From JAJNPS01 sp031430315 (lineage in GTDB: Bacteria > Pseudomonadota > Alphaproteobacteria > Rhodobacterales > Rhodobacteraceae), in NCBI GenBank assembly GCA_031430315.1, contig JANPBI010000018.1:1-13277 (forward strand): a stretch of DNA of 13,277 nt, given 5' to 3'. The stretch's first letter is position 1. Each line of letters begins with the position of its first letter. Under the pieces are notes generated by a model, which was not told the origin of the DNA, did no database searches, and saw only the letters and a program-made list of their open reading frames with translations. Below are positions 1 to 7,594 of the stretch, one piece after another. Both the position numbers and the translations under genes were made by a program.

Positions 1-890
1 CCCCCCGGACCAACGGCGACCCAGGCCAGGTAGGCAAGAGCCAGAAAGTGGACATAGCGCAGCAGGCCGAAATCGGACTTGTCGATCAAGACCGCGCCTC
101 CGCGGCGCAGATCACGGATCATCTCGAACTGGCTGATGATCTTTCCCCAGGCAAATGGCACCGACAGCAGGACCACGGCCACCGCCGCCCAGACCAGCCA
201 GTGCCGCACCTGGGGGGCAGGCAGCCATCCCGACATCAGCGCAAAGCCGGTGAAAAACACCAACTGCCAGGCAAAGGGGTTGAAGAACCAGGTGCGCGCA
301 GACGGTTTTGCAAACCACAACTCGGCCGGAATGTTCAGCCCTGCGGTTGCCGCCATCCACAAGCCGACGCTCGCCAGCATGGCCAGCCGCACATCGACGC
401 GTGCCAGCGCCATCATGACCGGGATCAACGCGAGGATCACCAGATACATCGGCAGAATGTCGAAGTAATTCGGCACATAGGTCAGCGTCAAAAGCCCGAT
501 CAGGTTCGGCCCGGTGGTGTTCAGAAACGGGTAAAGGTTCAGCGCCCCGACCTCGTCGCGCGGGAAAATCCCAGACAGGTTCAGCGACAGCATCAGGACC
601 AGCGTCACGAAGAACACGCCCAGATGCACCCAATAGACCTGCCAAACCCGGTGCGCGATGCGCAATGTGCCCATCGCCCATCCCGCACGCGCAAAGACCC
701 CGCCAAAGGCAATGGCCGAGGCCATGCCGGAGCAGAACACGAACATCTCGGTCGCATCGGAAAAGCCGAAACGCGCCGGGATCCACAAGGTCCAGGGGTT
801 GTTGGTGATATGGGCGATCAGGATGATGAACATGCCGATGCCGCGAAAGAAATCGAGGCGCGGGTCACGCTGTTTCGCAAGCGCGGCCAT
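1..890 (-). CDS. opgC: OpgC-type membrane acyltransferase (3' end outside window)
   Basis: This reading frame stays open to the left edge, so only about 296 N-terminal residues are visible. OpgC proteins are multi-spanning inner-membrane acyltransferases that add succinyl groups to osmoregulated periplasmic glucans. The N-terminus begins MAALAKQRDPRLDFFRGIGM and carries the RxDxxRG motif (R11, D13, R16) and a histidine at 27 inside the first membrane segment, both typical of the family. Several long hydrophobic segments follow, for example around residues 18-28, 88-105, 145-162 and 232-247. The family is usually somewhat longer than the visible part, so the missing end is probably less than 100 residues. 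The ATG lies one base after the stop of the upstream TPR gene, with GGCGG just before it, so translational coupling is likely. No opgG or opgH glucan-synthesis gene is in the window, so the glucan substrate is inferred from the family only. Confidence 0.85.
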   Translation of the reverse strand, partial: MAALAKQRDPRLDFFRGIGMFIILIAHITNNPWTLWIPARFGFSDATEMFVFCSGMASAIAFGGVFARAGWAMGTLRIAHRVWQVYWVHLGVFFVTLVLMLSLNLSGIFPRDEVGALNLYPFLNTTGPNLIGLLTLTYVPNYFDILPMYLVILALIPVMMALARVDVRLAMLASVGLWMAATAGLNIPAELWFAKPSARTWFFNPFAWQLVFFTGFALMSGWLPAPQVRHWLVWAAVAVVLLSVPFAWGKIISQFEMIRDLRRGGAVLIDKSDFGLLRYVHFLALAYLAWVAVGPG

Positions 891-891
891 G

Positions 892-2229
892 TCAGACCGC
901 CTGCGCGCGGGCGGCGTCGATCAGCGACAGACGGGCCGCGGTGTAGCCATCGATCGACCCTGCACGACGGGCCATCCGGTCGTGCAGCAAAGCGCCCGCC
1001 GCGTCCATATAGCCGCCCCGGAGAGCGGCCTCGATGGTGATGCGGTCAAACACGTCGCGTTGGGCATGGCTGCCGCCGATCTGTTGCAGATCGTTGCGTC
1101 CAGCGCGCAGATGCATCCAGGCCGAGGAATACTCGCCCGAGGCAAAGGCTTGCAGGCCTTGCGCGATGTGCAGGCCGGGATGGGCGATGATGCGCTGTGC
1201 CTCGTTCCCGGCGGGCTTGGTCGATTGCATCCGCGCGATCAGGCCGGCGGCCGCCTTGTCCCGCTCACCGCCGCAGAGCGCCAGCATGTAATGCAGATCG
1301 GCAAAGGCCAGACAGCCATCGGCGGCACGGTTTTCCGACAGGTCGGCAAGTTCCTCCCAGCGATCACCGACATCGACGCCCTCCAGCTCCAGCCGGGACA
1401 ACAGCGAGGCGGCGTTGGAGATATCGCGATAGTCATCGGTCTTTTCGGCACGGATATCGGCGTCATACAGCTCCAGCGCGATGTCATACTCGCCAAGGTC
1501 CAGATGCATCAGCGCCCGGTGCCACCAGACGTGAAAGCGGAAATTGTTGCAGTGTGCCCAGGACGCCTCGCGCCCCGACAGCCAGTCCAGACCGTCGCGC
1601 GCACGGCCGGTATTGTCGTATACATGCGCCACGGCATGCAGGCCCCAGGCATCATCGGGGGCAAGCGTCACACCCTGGCGGCCGGTCAGTTCGGCGCGGG
1701 CAAATTCGCCGGTTTCCTCCAGCGCAAAGGCGTGACAGCCCAAGAGGTATCCCCGCGCTGGATGATCGTCCCAGGCCGGCATCACCCCCTCGACCGAGGT
1801 ACGCATGGCATCGGGGCGACCCATGACGAAATGGATCGCCTGGACCATCTTCATCGCCAGCGCGTCGCGCGGGTTCAGGTTCAGGATCACCTGAATCCTC
1901 GCCGCAGCACGCGTCGGGCGGCCACCGAGCCAGTCACCCAAGGCATGCACGAAGGCGATCTCGCGCATCGTGGCCGGTGCGCCCTGCAGCGCCGCTGCAT
2001 AGGCCTCGCGCGCGATGGCGACCATCTCGGCCCGACCAAGCAGCAGGCACGATACCCCCCGGATCGCCTGACCGAGGGCAAAATCCGGAGTTGCCGCCAG
2101 TACGCGTTTCAGTTCGGGTCCCGTACTTGCCGCGTGTGACAGGATGCCGAGGATCACCTTGTTCCAGTCGGCGATCAATTCCGCTGAAAGTGAGGTTGGC
2201 ATTCCGCTCAGATCATCGGTCGTCGGCAT
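892..2229 (-). CDS. TTC38-like tetratricopeptide repeat protein
   Basis: A 445-residue soluble protein with helical-repeat character and no signal peptide or membrane segment. The central part, including HAVAHVYDNTGRARDGLDWL and then WWHRALMHLDLGEYDIALEL, matches the characteristic core of the TTC38 family of TPR proteins, whose members are of similar length. The biochemical role of this family is not established; TPR folds usually mediate protein-protein contacts. The frame is open 34 codons further upstream to 2331. I chose the ATG at 2229 because AAAGG lies 7 nt before it and the upstream extension is basic, low in complexity and unlike the family. The stop is separated from the opgC ATG by a single base, so the two are almost certainly co-transcribed and may act together. 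A 149-bp gap separates it from the ThDP-enzyme gene upstream. Confidence 0.85.
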   Translation of the reverse strand: MPTTDDLSGMPTSLSAELIADWNKVILGILSHAASTGPELKRVLAATPDFALGQAIRGVSCLLLGRAEMVAIAREAYAAALQGAPATMREIAFVHALGDWLGGRPTRAAARIQVILNLNPRDALAMKMVQAIHFVMGRPDAMRTSVEGVMPAWDDHPARGYLLGCHAFALEETGEFARAELTGRQGVTLAPDDAWGLHAVAHVYDNTGRARDGLDWLSGREASWAHCNNFRFHVWWHRALMHLDLGEYDIALELYDADIRAEKTDDYRDISNAASLLSRLELEGVDVGDRWEELADLSENRAADGCLAFADLHYMLALCGGERDKAAAGLIARMQSTKPAGNEAQRIIAHPGLHIAQGLQAFASGEYSSAWMHLRAGRNDLQQIGGSHAQRDVFDRITIEAALRGGYMDAAGALLHDRMARRAGSIDGYTAARLSLIDAARAQAV

Positions 2230-2346
2230 CGGAAAACCTTTCGGAACTGGGCAGGCGCCCGCGCGAACAAGTGCGTTCGCAGGCGACGATGCCTTGCGGT
2301 TCGTCTGCCTGCCGGTTTTCGTTACAGGCAAGCCGAATGTGACAAA

Positions 2347-2366
2347 GGTCTCACGGTCGTGTGACC
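2347..2366 (-). terminator. possible rho-independent terminator or operator dyad
   Basis: An imperfect 20-base dyad starts 12 nt after the stop of the ThDP-enzyme gene. Read on the minus strand it is GGTC, A, CAC, loop GACC, GTG, A, GACC, so a 4-bp and a 3-bp stem are separated by an A-A mismatch, and TTTGTC follows. The short T-rich tail suits a weak intrinsic terminator closing the CoA-transferase/ThDP-enzyme group. The same dyad lies about 118 nt upstream of the TPR gene start, so it could instead be an operator for that gene. The stem is short, so confidence is modest. Confidence 0.4.
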
Positions 2367-2378
2367 AACAGTCCTGCC

Positions 2379-3989
2379 TTAAAAGGCACCGTCATAGGCG
2401 CGGCGGGGAATGTGGGCCGCGATGAGGGTGAATGTGCTGCGTGTCAGGGCGGCGGCGGCTTCGGTGGCAAGCGTGGCGGCGTCGGACACGTCCACGCCAT
2501 GGCCGCCAAACGCGCGTGCGAGGGCGGCGAAATCGGTGCGAGCACCCGGCCCGCCGAAATCGACGCCGAGGTTGGGGCGCTGTGTTCCGCGCTGCTTCAT
2601 TTCGATCAGCGACAGGCTGTCATCCACCAAGACACAGATCACGATGGGCAGGTTCTGGGCCGACAGGGTCGCCAGTTCGCCGGCTCCCATTTCCAGGCCT
2701 GCGTCGCCGACAAAAGCCAGCACCGGGGCATCGGGGCGTCCGACCTTGGCCCCCGCCGCAAGGGGCACCGCGCAGGCCATGGTGCACAAGCCCGACGATT
2801 GCAGCATCATGCGCGGGGCGGGGCAGTCCCACATCTGGCTGACCAGAATCCGGTGCGCGCCAGAATCCGCGGTGATGACGGTATCTTGCGGCATCGCGGC
2901 GCGCAGCGTGGCAAAGACCTCATGCGGGCCCCAGATGCCGGGGCTTGCAAAGGCCGCCTTCAGCGCCTTGCGCGCCTTGGCGGGTTCATCGGTCCATCTC
3001 GCTGCGGCGCTGTGGGTCAGCGCCCCCAGCGTCAGGGCGACGCCGCAGGCAAGGAATACATCGGCGCGGTGCATGCCGTGCTCGCGGCGGGTCGGCGAAA
3101 TCTCGATCACTGTCTGCTTGGGGCCAAAGGGATTGCGCCAACCGATGCGCATCTCGATCGGGTCATAGCCCAAAAGCAGGATCGTATCCGCCTCGGCAAT
3201 CAGTGGCATCAGGATGCGGTCCGCCTTCGGCGACAAGCCCGCGCCGCCAAGGCAAAGCCGGTGCCCTTCGGGCATCAGACCCTTGCCCTTGTAGGTGGTG
3301 ATCAGGGAAATGTTGTTCGTGCGGCAAAAGTCGGTGATCGCTGCTTCGGCATGTTCGTTGACCGCATCTACGCCGGCGATGGCAAGCGGGCGGTGGGCGC
3401 GCTCCAGCGCCGCGCGGGCCTCGGCCAGGCCAGCTGCGGGTGGAAGGCCGGGGGCGGTGACCCAGATACGGGGAAAAGGGGCTTCGGTCGCCACCGCTTC
3501 GGCGACGCTGATCGGGACATCGAGATGCACCGGACCGGGCTGCCCTGAGGTGGCCAAAGCAATCGCTTTCGCCATGCCCGCGCCCACAGTACCTGCCGCC
3601 AGCCGAAAGCTGCCTTTGACCACGGGGCGCAGCATAGCCTGATGATCAAACACTTGATGCGTATAGGTTTCCGCGTCGGCTGCATCGACGCATCCGGTCA
3701 GAAAGATCAGGGGCACGCGGTCCTGCATCGCATTGGCGACCACGTTCACCGCGTTGGCCACCCCCGGCCCAAGCGTCGCCACCAGTACCGGCAGCGCGCC
3801 CGTCATATGCCACAGCCCCTCGGCCATGAAGCCGCCGCCGTTTTCGTGTTTCACCAGAACAAAGCGCAAGCCTGCGGCGTCCAGCCCCTGCATCAGGGCC
3901 AGAACCTCGCCGCCCGGAATGCCGAAGGCATGGGTCGCCCCGGCCTCGGCCAGCGCCGCGCCGATGATGTCCGCGCCGGTCTTGGTCAT
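2379..3989 (-). CDS. ThDP-dependent acetolactate-synthase-family enzyme
   Basis: A 536-residue three-domain thiamine-diphosphate enzyme of normal family length: PYR domain about 1-165, central domain about 185-320, PP domain about 350-525. The cofactor-activating glutamate is E49 in VKHENGGGFMAEG. The Mg/ThDP-binding motif is at GDA428-430, ending at the acidic pair D456-D457, where most relatives have GDG...NN/ND; this is unusual but may still bind metal. Members of this superfamily decarboxylate or ligate 2-keto acids or cleave 2-hydroxyacyl-CoAs; sequence alone does not fix the substrate. The ATG overlaps the stop of the class III CoA-transferase as ATGA, so they are translationally coupled and probably share a pathway. 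That arrangement recalls frc-oxc (formyl-CoA transferase with oxalyl-CoA decarboxylase), but the protein does not read as a close OXC, so I give no symbol. A biosynthetic IlvB is less likely because no small-subunit gene follows. Confidence 0.88.
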   Translation of the reverse strand: MTKTGADIIGAALAEAGATHAFGIPGGEVLALMQGLDAAGLRFVLVKHENGGGFMAEGLWHMTGALPVLVATLGPGVANAVNVVANAMQDRVPLIFLTGCVDAADAETYTHQVFDHQAMLRPVVKGSFRLAAGTVGAGMAKAIALATSGQPGPVHLDVPISVAEAVATEAPFPRIWVTAPGLPPAAGLAEARAALERAHRPLAIAGVDAVNEHAEAAITDFCRTNNISLITTYKGKGLMPEGHRLCLGGAGLSPKADRILMPLIAEADTILLLGYDPIEMRIGWRNPFGPKQTVIEISPTRREHGMHRADVFLACGVALTLGALTHSAAARWTDEPAKARKALKAAFASPGIWGPHEVFATLRAAMPQDTVITADSGAHRILVSQMWDCPAPRMMLQSSGLCTMACAVPLAAGAKVGRPDAPVLAFVGDAGLEMGAGELATLSAQNLPIVICVLVDDSLSLIEMKQRGTQRPNLGVDFGGPGARTDFAALARAFGGHGVDVSDAATLATEAAAALTRSTFTLIAAHIPRRAYDGAF

Positions 3990-5254
3990 GCGTCCAGATT
4001 CCCTTCGATCACGCCTGCCTGGGCACAGGCCTGCACCTCTGAACTGCTTAACCCCAGAACCCGCGCCAGAACAGCGCCCGTGTCGGCACCCAAGTCTGGC
4101 GGTGCCTTGGCATACGTGATTGGAGTTCCGGACAGCTTCAGCGGATTGCCGATCAGATCGACAGTGCCGCTTGGCGCACCCGCATGGGCCATCGCAACTT
4201 TCATACCCCGCGCGGCAACCTGCGGACTTGCGAACACTTGCGCGAGATCGTTGACCGGTCCTGCAGGTACGTTCGCTGCGTTGCAGGCAGCAAGCCAGTC
4301 TTCCATGGTCCGCCCCGCGGTCAGGGCTTCCAGCAGCGGAAGAAGCACCGTGCGATTGCGGACCCGCATCGCATTCGTGGCAAAGCGCGCGTCCGTTGCC
4401 AGACCGGGCGCGCCAGCCTCGGTCACAAAGCGGGCGAACTGGCCGTCGTTGCCGATGGCAAGGATGAAGGTGCCATCGCTGGCCGGAAACGTGCCATAAG
4501 GCACGATGGTCGGATGATCGTTGCCACGCCGTGGTGGCACTTTCCCGTCCATCAAATGGGCGACACCCTGATTAACCAGCATCGCCACTTGCGCATCCAT
4601 CAACGAGATGTCGATGTGCTGCCCCAGCCCCGATCGGTGCCGCGCCTGCACGGCGGCAAGAATGCCGACCGTCGCATACATGCCGCACAGAATATCCGCG
4701 ATACCGACACCGGCCTTCATCGGGGGACCTTCGGGCTGGCCGGTCAGGCTCATCAAGCCACCCTCACCCTGGGCCAGAAAATCGTACCCTGCGCGACGCG
4801 CGTTTGGCCCGGTCTGCCCAAAGCCCGTGATCGAGCAGTAGATCAGCCGAGGGTTCGCGGCACTGAGCGCAGCGTAGTCCAGACCATAGCGCGCCAGATC
4901 GCCGGGCTTGAAATTCTCGACCAGGATGTCGGACTGGGCCGCCAGCGCCTGCACAAGGGCCTGACCGCGCACATGCGCGATGTTAACGGCGACCGAGTGC
5001 TTGCCGCGATTGGCCGACAGGAAATAGGCACTCGCGCCGGTTTCGGTCCCGTTGGCATCTTGTTGAAACGGCGGCCCCCAGCCGCGCGTGTCGTCGCCGC
5101 TGCCGGGGCGTTCGATCTTGATGACTTCGGCCCCGAGATCAGCCAGAAGCTGCGTGGCAGTAGGTCCCGCAAGGATGCGCGACAGATCGAGAACGCGCAG
5201 ACCCGACAGGGCCTGCGCGCTTTCGATACTGGGGTCCGAACGGGTCAACGGCAC
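3986..5254 (-). CDS. CaiB/BaiF class III acyl-CoA transferase
   Basis: A 422-residue family III CoA-transferase, which moves CoA between carboxylic acids through enzyme-bound anhydride and thioester intermediates. The N-terminus has the family opening GLRVLDLSRILAGPTATQLL and then ADLGAEVIKIERPGSGDDTR. The catalytic aspartate is D187 in AGVGIADILCGMYATVGILA, equivalent to Asp169 of formyl-CoA transferase. C-terminal hallmarks are NVPAGPVNDL and GNPLKLSGTP. Length is typical. The start is a GTG; no in-frame ATG is available before the conserved opening, and the ribosome-binding site is weak. It lies 7 nt after the YHS gene stop, so translation may depend on read-through from upstream. Its stop overlaps the ThDP-enzyme start (ATGA). 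The acid substrate is unknown: oxalate/formate, glutarate/succinate or another pair are all possible. Confidence 0.9.
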   Translation of the reverse strand: MPLTRSDPSIESAQALSGLRVLDLSRILAGPTATQLLADLGAEVIKIERPGSGDDTRGWGPPFQQDANGTETGASAYFLSANRGKHSVAVNIAHVRGQALVQALAAQSDILVENFKPGDLARYGLDYAALSAANPRLIYCSITGFGQTGPNARRAGYDFLAQGEGGLMSLTGQPEGPPMKAGVGIADILCGMYATVGILAAVQARHRSGLGQHIDISLMDAQVAMLVNQGVAHLMDGKVPPRRGNDHPTIVPYGTFPASDGTFILAIGNDGQFARFVTEAGAPGLATDARFATNAMRVRNRTVLLPLLEALTAGRTMEDWLAACNAANVPAGPVNDLAQVFASPQVAARGMKVAMAHAGAPSGTVDLIGNPLKLSGTPITYAKAPPDLGADTGAVLARVLGLSSSEVQACAQAGVIEGNLDA

Positions 5255-5261
5255 AGTCCGG

Positions 5262-5783
5262 TCAGTTCGCCACTGGCGCTTTGGATTTGAAATTGGGGAT
5301 CTTGTCGTTCGACGCCTCGGCAGGCTCCAGCCCGCTCCAGTTCTTGGTCGATTTCTTCAGGTTGCCGGGAATATCCTCTTCCCAGAAGCCGACAACGTTC
5401 TTGGTGATGTTGAGGTAAAGCTTACCGTCAACGATCCGCCAAAGTGTCGGATTGCCCGGCACCTTGCCGCCTTGGGCGACGCCGTAGGCGCAGTGCCCGT
5501 CATACTGCGGCACATAGGCGGCCGGGTTGGCAAGGAATGTGTCCCGGTTCGCCTCGGATGCAAAAGCAAAGGTAGCCCTATTGTAGTCAGCCGTGATTGA
5601 GGCGCTGCCGGGCAGGGGCGATTGCTGGGGTTGGCCGACCTTGGATTGCGGCAGCTCGAAGTACGACACGACATCGTAGCCCGACACGGCAAAGCCGGTC
5701 TTGTCGACATACTGCTCGCCGGCAAAGGCGGCACCGATCATTCCGCCGGCAAAGGCAATGGCGAGGATGGTCATCTTCAACAT
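5262..5783 (-). CDS. secreted YHS-domain protein
   Basis: A 173-residue protein with an N-terminal signal peptide, MLKMTILAIAFAGGMIGAAFA, cut probably before GEQ, so the product should be periplasmic. The mature part begins with the YHS-type motif FAVSGYDVVSYF, followed by FAFASEANRDTFLANPAAYV and GHCAYGVAQG. This is the usual pattern of the family often labelled 'YHS domain-containing (seleno)protein' in alphaproteobacteria; here the relevant position is an ordinary Cys. YHS domains are suspected metal-binding modules and the family has no firm function. The ATG is preceded by AGGAG at 8 nt, a strong ribosome-binding site. The CoA-transferase starts 7 nt after the stop, so the two are probably co-transcribed, although a functional link is not obvious. 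Confidence 0.87.
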   Translation of the reverse strand: MLKMTILAIAFAGGMIGAAFAGEQYVDKTGFAVSGYDVVSYFELPQSKVGQPQQSPLPGSASITADYNRATFAFASEANRDTFLANPAAYVPQYDGHCAYGVAQGGKVPGNPTLWRIVDGKLYLNITKNVVGFWEEDIPGNLKKSTKNWSGLEPAEASNDKIPNFKSKAPVAN

Positions 5784-5881
5784 GTGCGTGGCTCCTGAAT
5801 TTGCAACTATCGGTCAATTCGCGTGGCCAGCCTTTGGGGTTACGCCTGTGTCAACATCGTCGCGGTCTTGTGAACAGCAGA

Positions 5882-6721
5882 TCAGGGCACCAGCTGTGTT
5901 TTGATTGCCTTGCAGATGGCGGCCCGCTGCAGCTTTAGAAATCGCCGCGCACCAGCTTCGGTCGGGTGGTACGGATCTTTGACCTTGCCTGACGGTTTGC
6001 GCCGGAAGTTCGATGCATTGCCCATGTTTTCGCGGATCGTCGCAGCGGTAAAGCCCGGCACGAAACTGCACGCTCTGCCCAGACTGGTAAAGGCGCGTTC
6101 GATATTGTCCTGCGCGCGCTGGCGCAGGCGGATGACCTTCTCGCCATAGGGGGGCGCAGACGTCATGAAGATGCAAGGCTGACCGGGCGGCAAATCAGCG
6201 ACGAACGCGCGCGCGTCCTGCAGGGCCGCAGCCGGGCTGTCCGCCCATCGTTCGGTCGCATTGCCCATCAGGAACATGATCAAAAGCCGTGGTCTGTAGG
6301 CACCGTCATCGAACACGGCTTCCAGCGGCGACTGCCCGACTTTGCAGAACTGGAACTGCGCGCGGCGACCAATCTGGATATAGGGATTTTCGCCTTGCGA
6401 CAGGGTGCCATACGCCCCGGCGTTCACTTTCCATTTCGGATCGACATCGCAAATGGCACCCTTCGCGGTCTTGGTCTGCCCGGTCCAGGACACGAGTGTG
6501 CTGGACCTTACACCGATCACCCCGGTTGTCGTGTCGGCGGTCAAGCCGCAATCCCCGGCCATCCGAGACAGCAAATCGACAAAGGCCACACCCGCCCCGA
6601 AGGTCAGCTGCGAGTCCCCCAGGACCAGGATATCCGGTGATCCCGACACTTCGGCGCGAGCAAGTGGAGCGAGGGAAAGCACACCCATCGCAGAGGCAAA
6701 TACCATGACCAAAGGCCGCAT
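5882..6721 (-). CDS. secreted SGNH/GDSL-family hydrolase
   Basis: A 279-residue predicted periplasmic or secreted hydrolase. It begins with a signal peptide, MRPLVMVFASAMGVLSLAPL, ending ARA before EVSGS. Block I of the SGNH fold is DILVLGDSQLTFGAG with nucleophile S37. A block III-like GNA sequence lies in FLMGNATERW. Block V is DPYHPTEAG with D249 and H252 completing the triad. Family members are esterases, lipases or acyl/acetyl esterases on polysaccharides; the substrate here cannot be told. The frame is open 20 codons further upstream, but the ATG at 6721 is better: AAGGA lies just before it and the signal peptide begins there. The preceding 260 bp up to the IS6 remnant holds no recognisable gene. 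The gene is separated from the YHS gene by 98 bp and is probably its own unit. Confidence 0.85.
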   Translation of the reverse strand: MRPLVMVFASAMGVLSLAPLARAEVSGSPDILVLGDSQLTFGAGVAFVDLLSRMAGDCGLTADTTTGVIGVRSSTLVSWTGQTKTAKGAICDVDPKWKVNAGAYGTLSQGENPYIQIGRRAQFQFCKVGQSPLEAVFDDGAYRPRLLIMFLMGNATERWADSPAAALQDARAFVADLPPGQPCIFMTSAPPYGEKVIRLRQRAQDNIERAFTSLGRACSFVPGFTAATIRENMGNASNFRRKPSGKVKDPYHPTEAGARRFLKLQRAAICKAIKTQLVP

Positions 6722-6981
6722 GTTTCGTCCTTGTGAAGCAGGCCAACTGGGTCGCGCCCAGCATCTGTCCCTTCGCGGCACGCAAAGGGTTTGTTACAAC
6801 GCTCCCAAGAAGACGGTTGCAGTTTGCATTCCATCGTCTCTGCAAAAACGTCCCAGACGCCGCCGCTTGCCAGCCTTCAGGCGCGATTGGGTGGTCTAGC
6901 AACCGCAGTGCGACTAGACTGTATGATATCGATCCGATTTGCTGGTTCCCGGATCGTGGGAGATCGCTGAATGCCCGTCCA

Positions 6982-7508
6982 GATATTGTCAGAGGAAGTT
7001 TGCTTGCGGTTGGGCGGAGCGTTCCTCTAGCCTTCGGGCATGACCAAACGCTCCCGTTTCGCTATTTCAAGACCAGCCCCGAGTTCATCCGCCTAGCGGT
7101 GCTGCCCTACATCCGCCTCCCGCTGTCGCTCCGAAACGTCGAGGATCTGCTGCAGGAGCGAGGTATCGAGATCAGCCATGAGACGGCGCGGCACTGACGA
7201 ATCTCGGCCGTGGCGACGACCGCGAGATGGGACAGTGGCTCAACAATCGGGCAGAGAATTCGCACTTGCCATTCCGACGAAGAGAGAGGGTGATGTTGCG
7301 GTTCAGGCGCATGCGAACGTTGCAGAAGTTCGCATCGGTCCATGCCTCGGTCCACAACCACTTTCCGACGGAGCGCCATCTCCAGAACCGCAACACCTAC
7401 AAAGAGACCCGCGCCGCCGCTCTCGCCGAGTGGCGTAGTCTTCTCGCGGCCTGACTGCGGGCGTGGGTAGGGGTAACCGAGACGGGTTCGCATTCGTCTG
7501 ACATCTGG
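6982..7508 (+). mobile_element. IS6-family element remnant with internal deletion
   Basis: A decayed relative of the intact element at 8343-9140, in the same orientation. The left end TTGTCAGAGGAAG matches the intact copy, with two differences in the outermost bases. The right end is recognisable as TTCGTCTGACA up to 7503, but the last five bases do not match the other copy, so the right boundary is approximate. About 292 bp are missing between the SHET and LGRGDDRE coding segments compared with the intact copy. The remaining parts differ from it by many substitutions (roughly 85 percent identity by eye over the left 200 bases), and its 3' coding end is longer. It is therefore a separate, older insertion or a different lineage, not a recent duplicate. 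No 8-bp target duplication is visible. Confidence 0.8.
7040..7454 (+). pseudogene. IS6-family transposase fragment, internally deleted
   Basis: Two pieces of an IS6 transposase remain in different frames. The first encodes FRYFKTSPEFIRLAVLPYI and continues to RNVEDLLQERGIEISHETA, then stops at 7197. The second resumes near 7203 with LGRGDDREMGQWLNNRAENS and runs to the C-terminus AEWRSLLAA at 7454. The missing middle carried both catalytic aspartates, so the product cannot be active; only the final DDE glutamate in NRAENSH is left. The deletion length, about 292 bp, also breaks the frame. The ATG at 7040 is itself one base out of frame with the conserved coding sequence, exactly as in the other copy. 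Confidence 0.82.
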
Positions 7509-7594
7509 TTCTCTGGTTGCTGAGGGGGATTGAGCGCATTCTGGCCTCGCTAACCAAGCGCCCCATTTGTGCACCGAGGCGCAGACGCTCTGCG

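Noticed and set aside
112..786. Minus-strand 224-residue frame in another phase of opgC
   Set aside because: Alternative frame within opgC; the true OpgC frame has no stop in the window and is therefore easy to miss.
48..1040. Long plus-strand open frame opposite opgC
   Set aside because: Low-complexity His/Arg/Gln-rich translation; shadow of the minus-strand OpgC frame, which shows clear family motifs.
658..2139. 493-residue plus-strand frame
   Set aside because: Antisense to the TTC38-like gene, no recognisable domain; typical GC-rich shadow.
2379..3989. Assignment as oxalyl-CoA decarboxylase (oxc) or IlvB
   Set aside because: Next to a class III CoA-transferase, but motifs and wording of the sequence do not match OXC closely enough, and there is no IlvN partner.
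2361..5290. Several plus-strand frames across the CoA-transferase and ThDP genes
   Set aside because: Antisense shadows with basic, repetitive composition; the minus-strand genes have full-length conserved domains.
6922..6927. TATGAT as a -10 box upstream of the IS6 remnant
   Set aside because: No matching -35 at usual spacing and no gene downstream that needs it.
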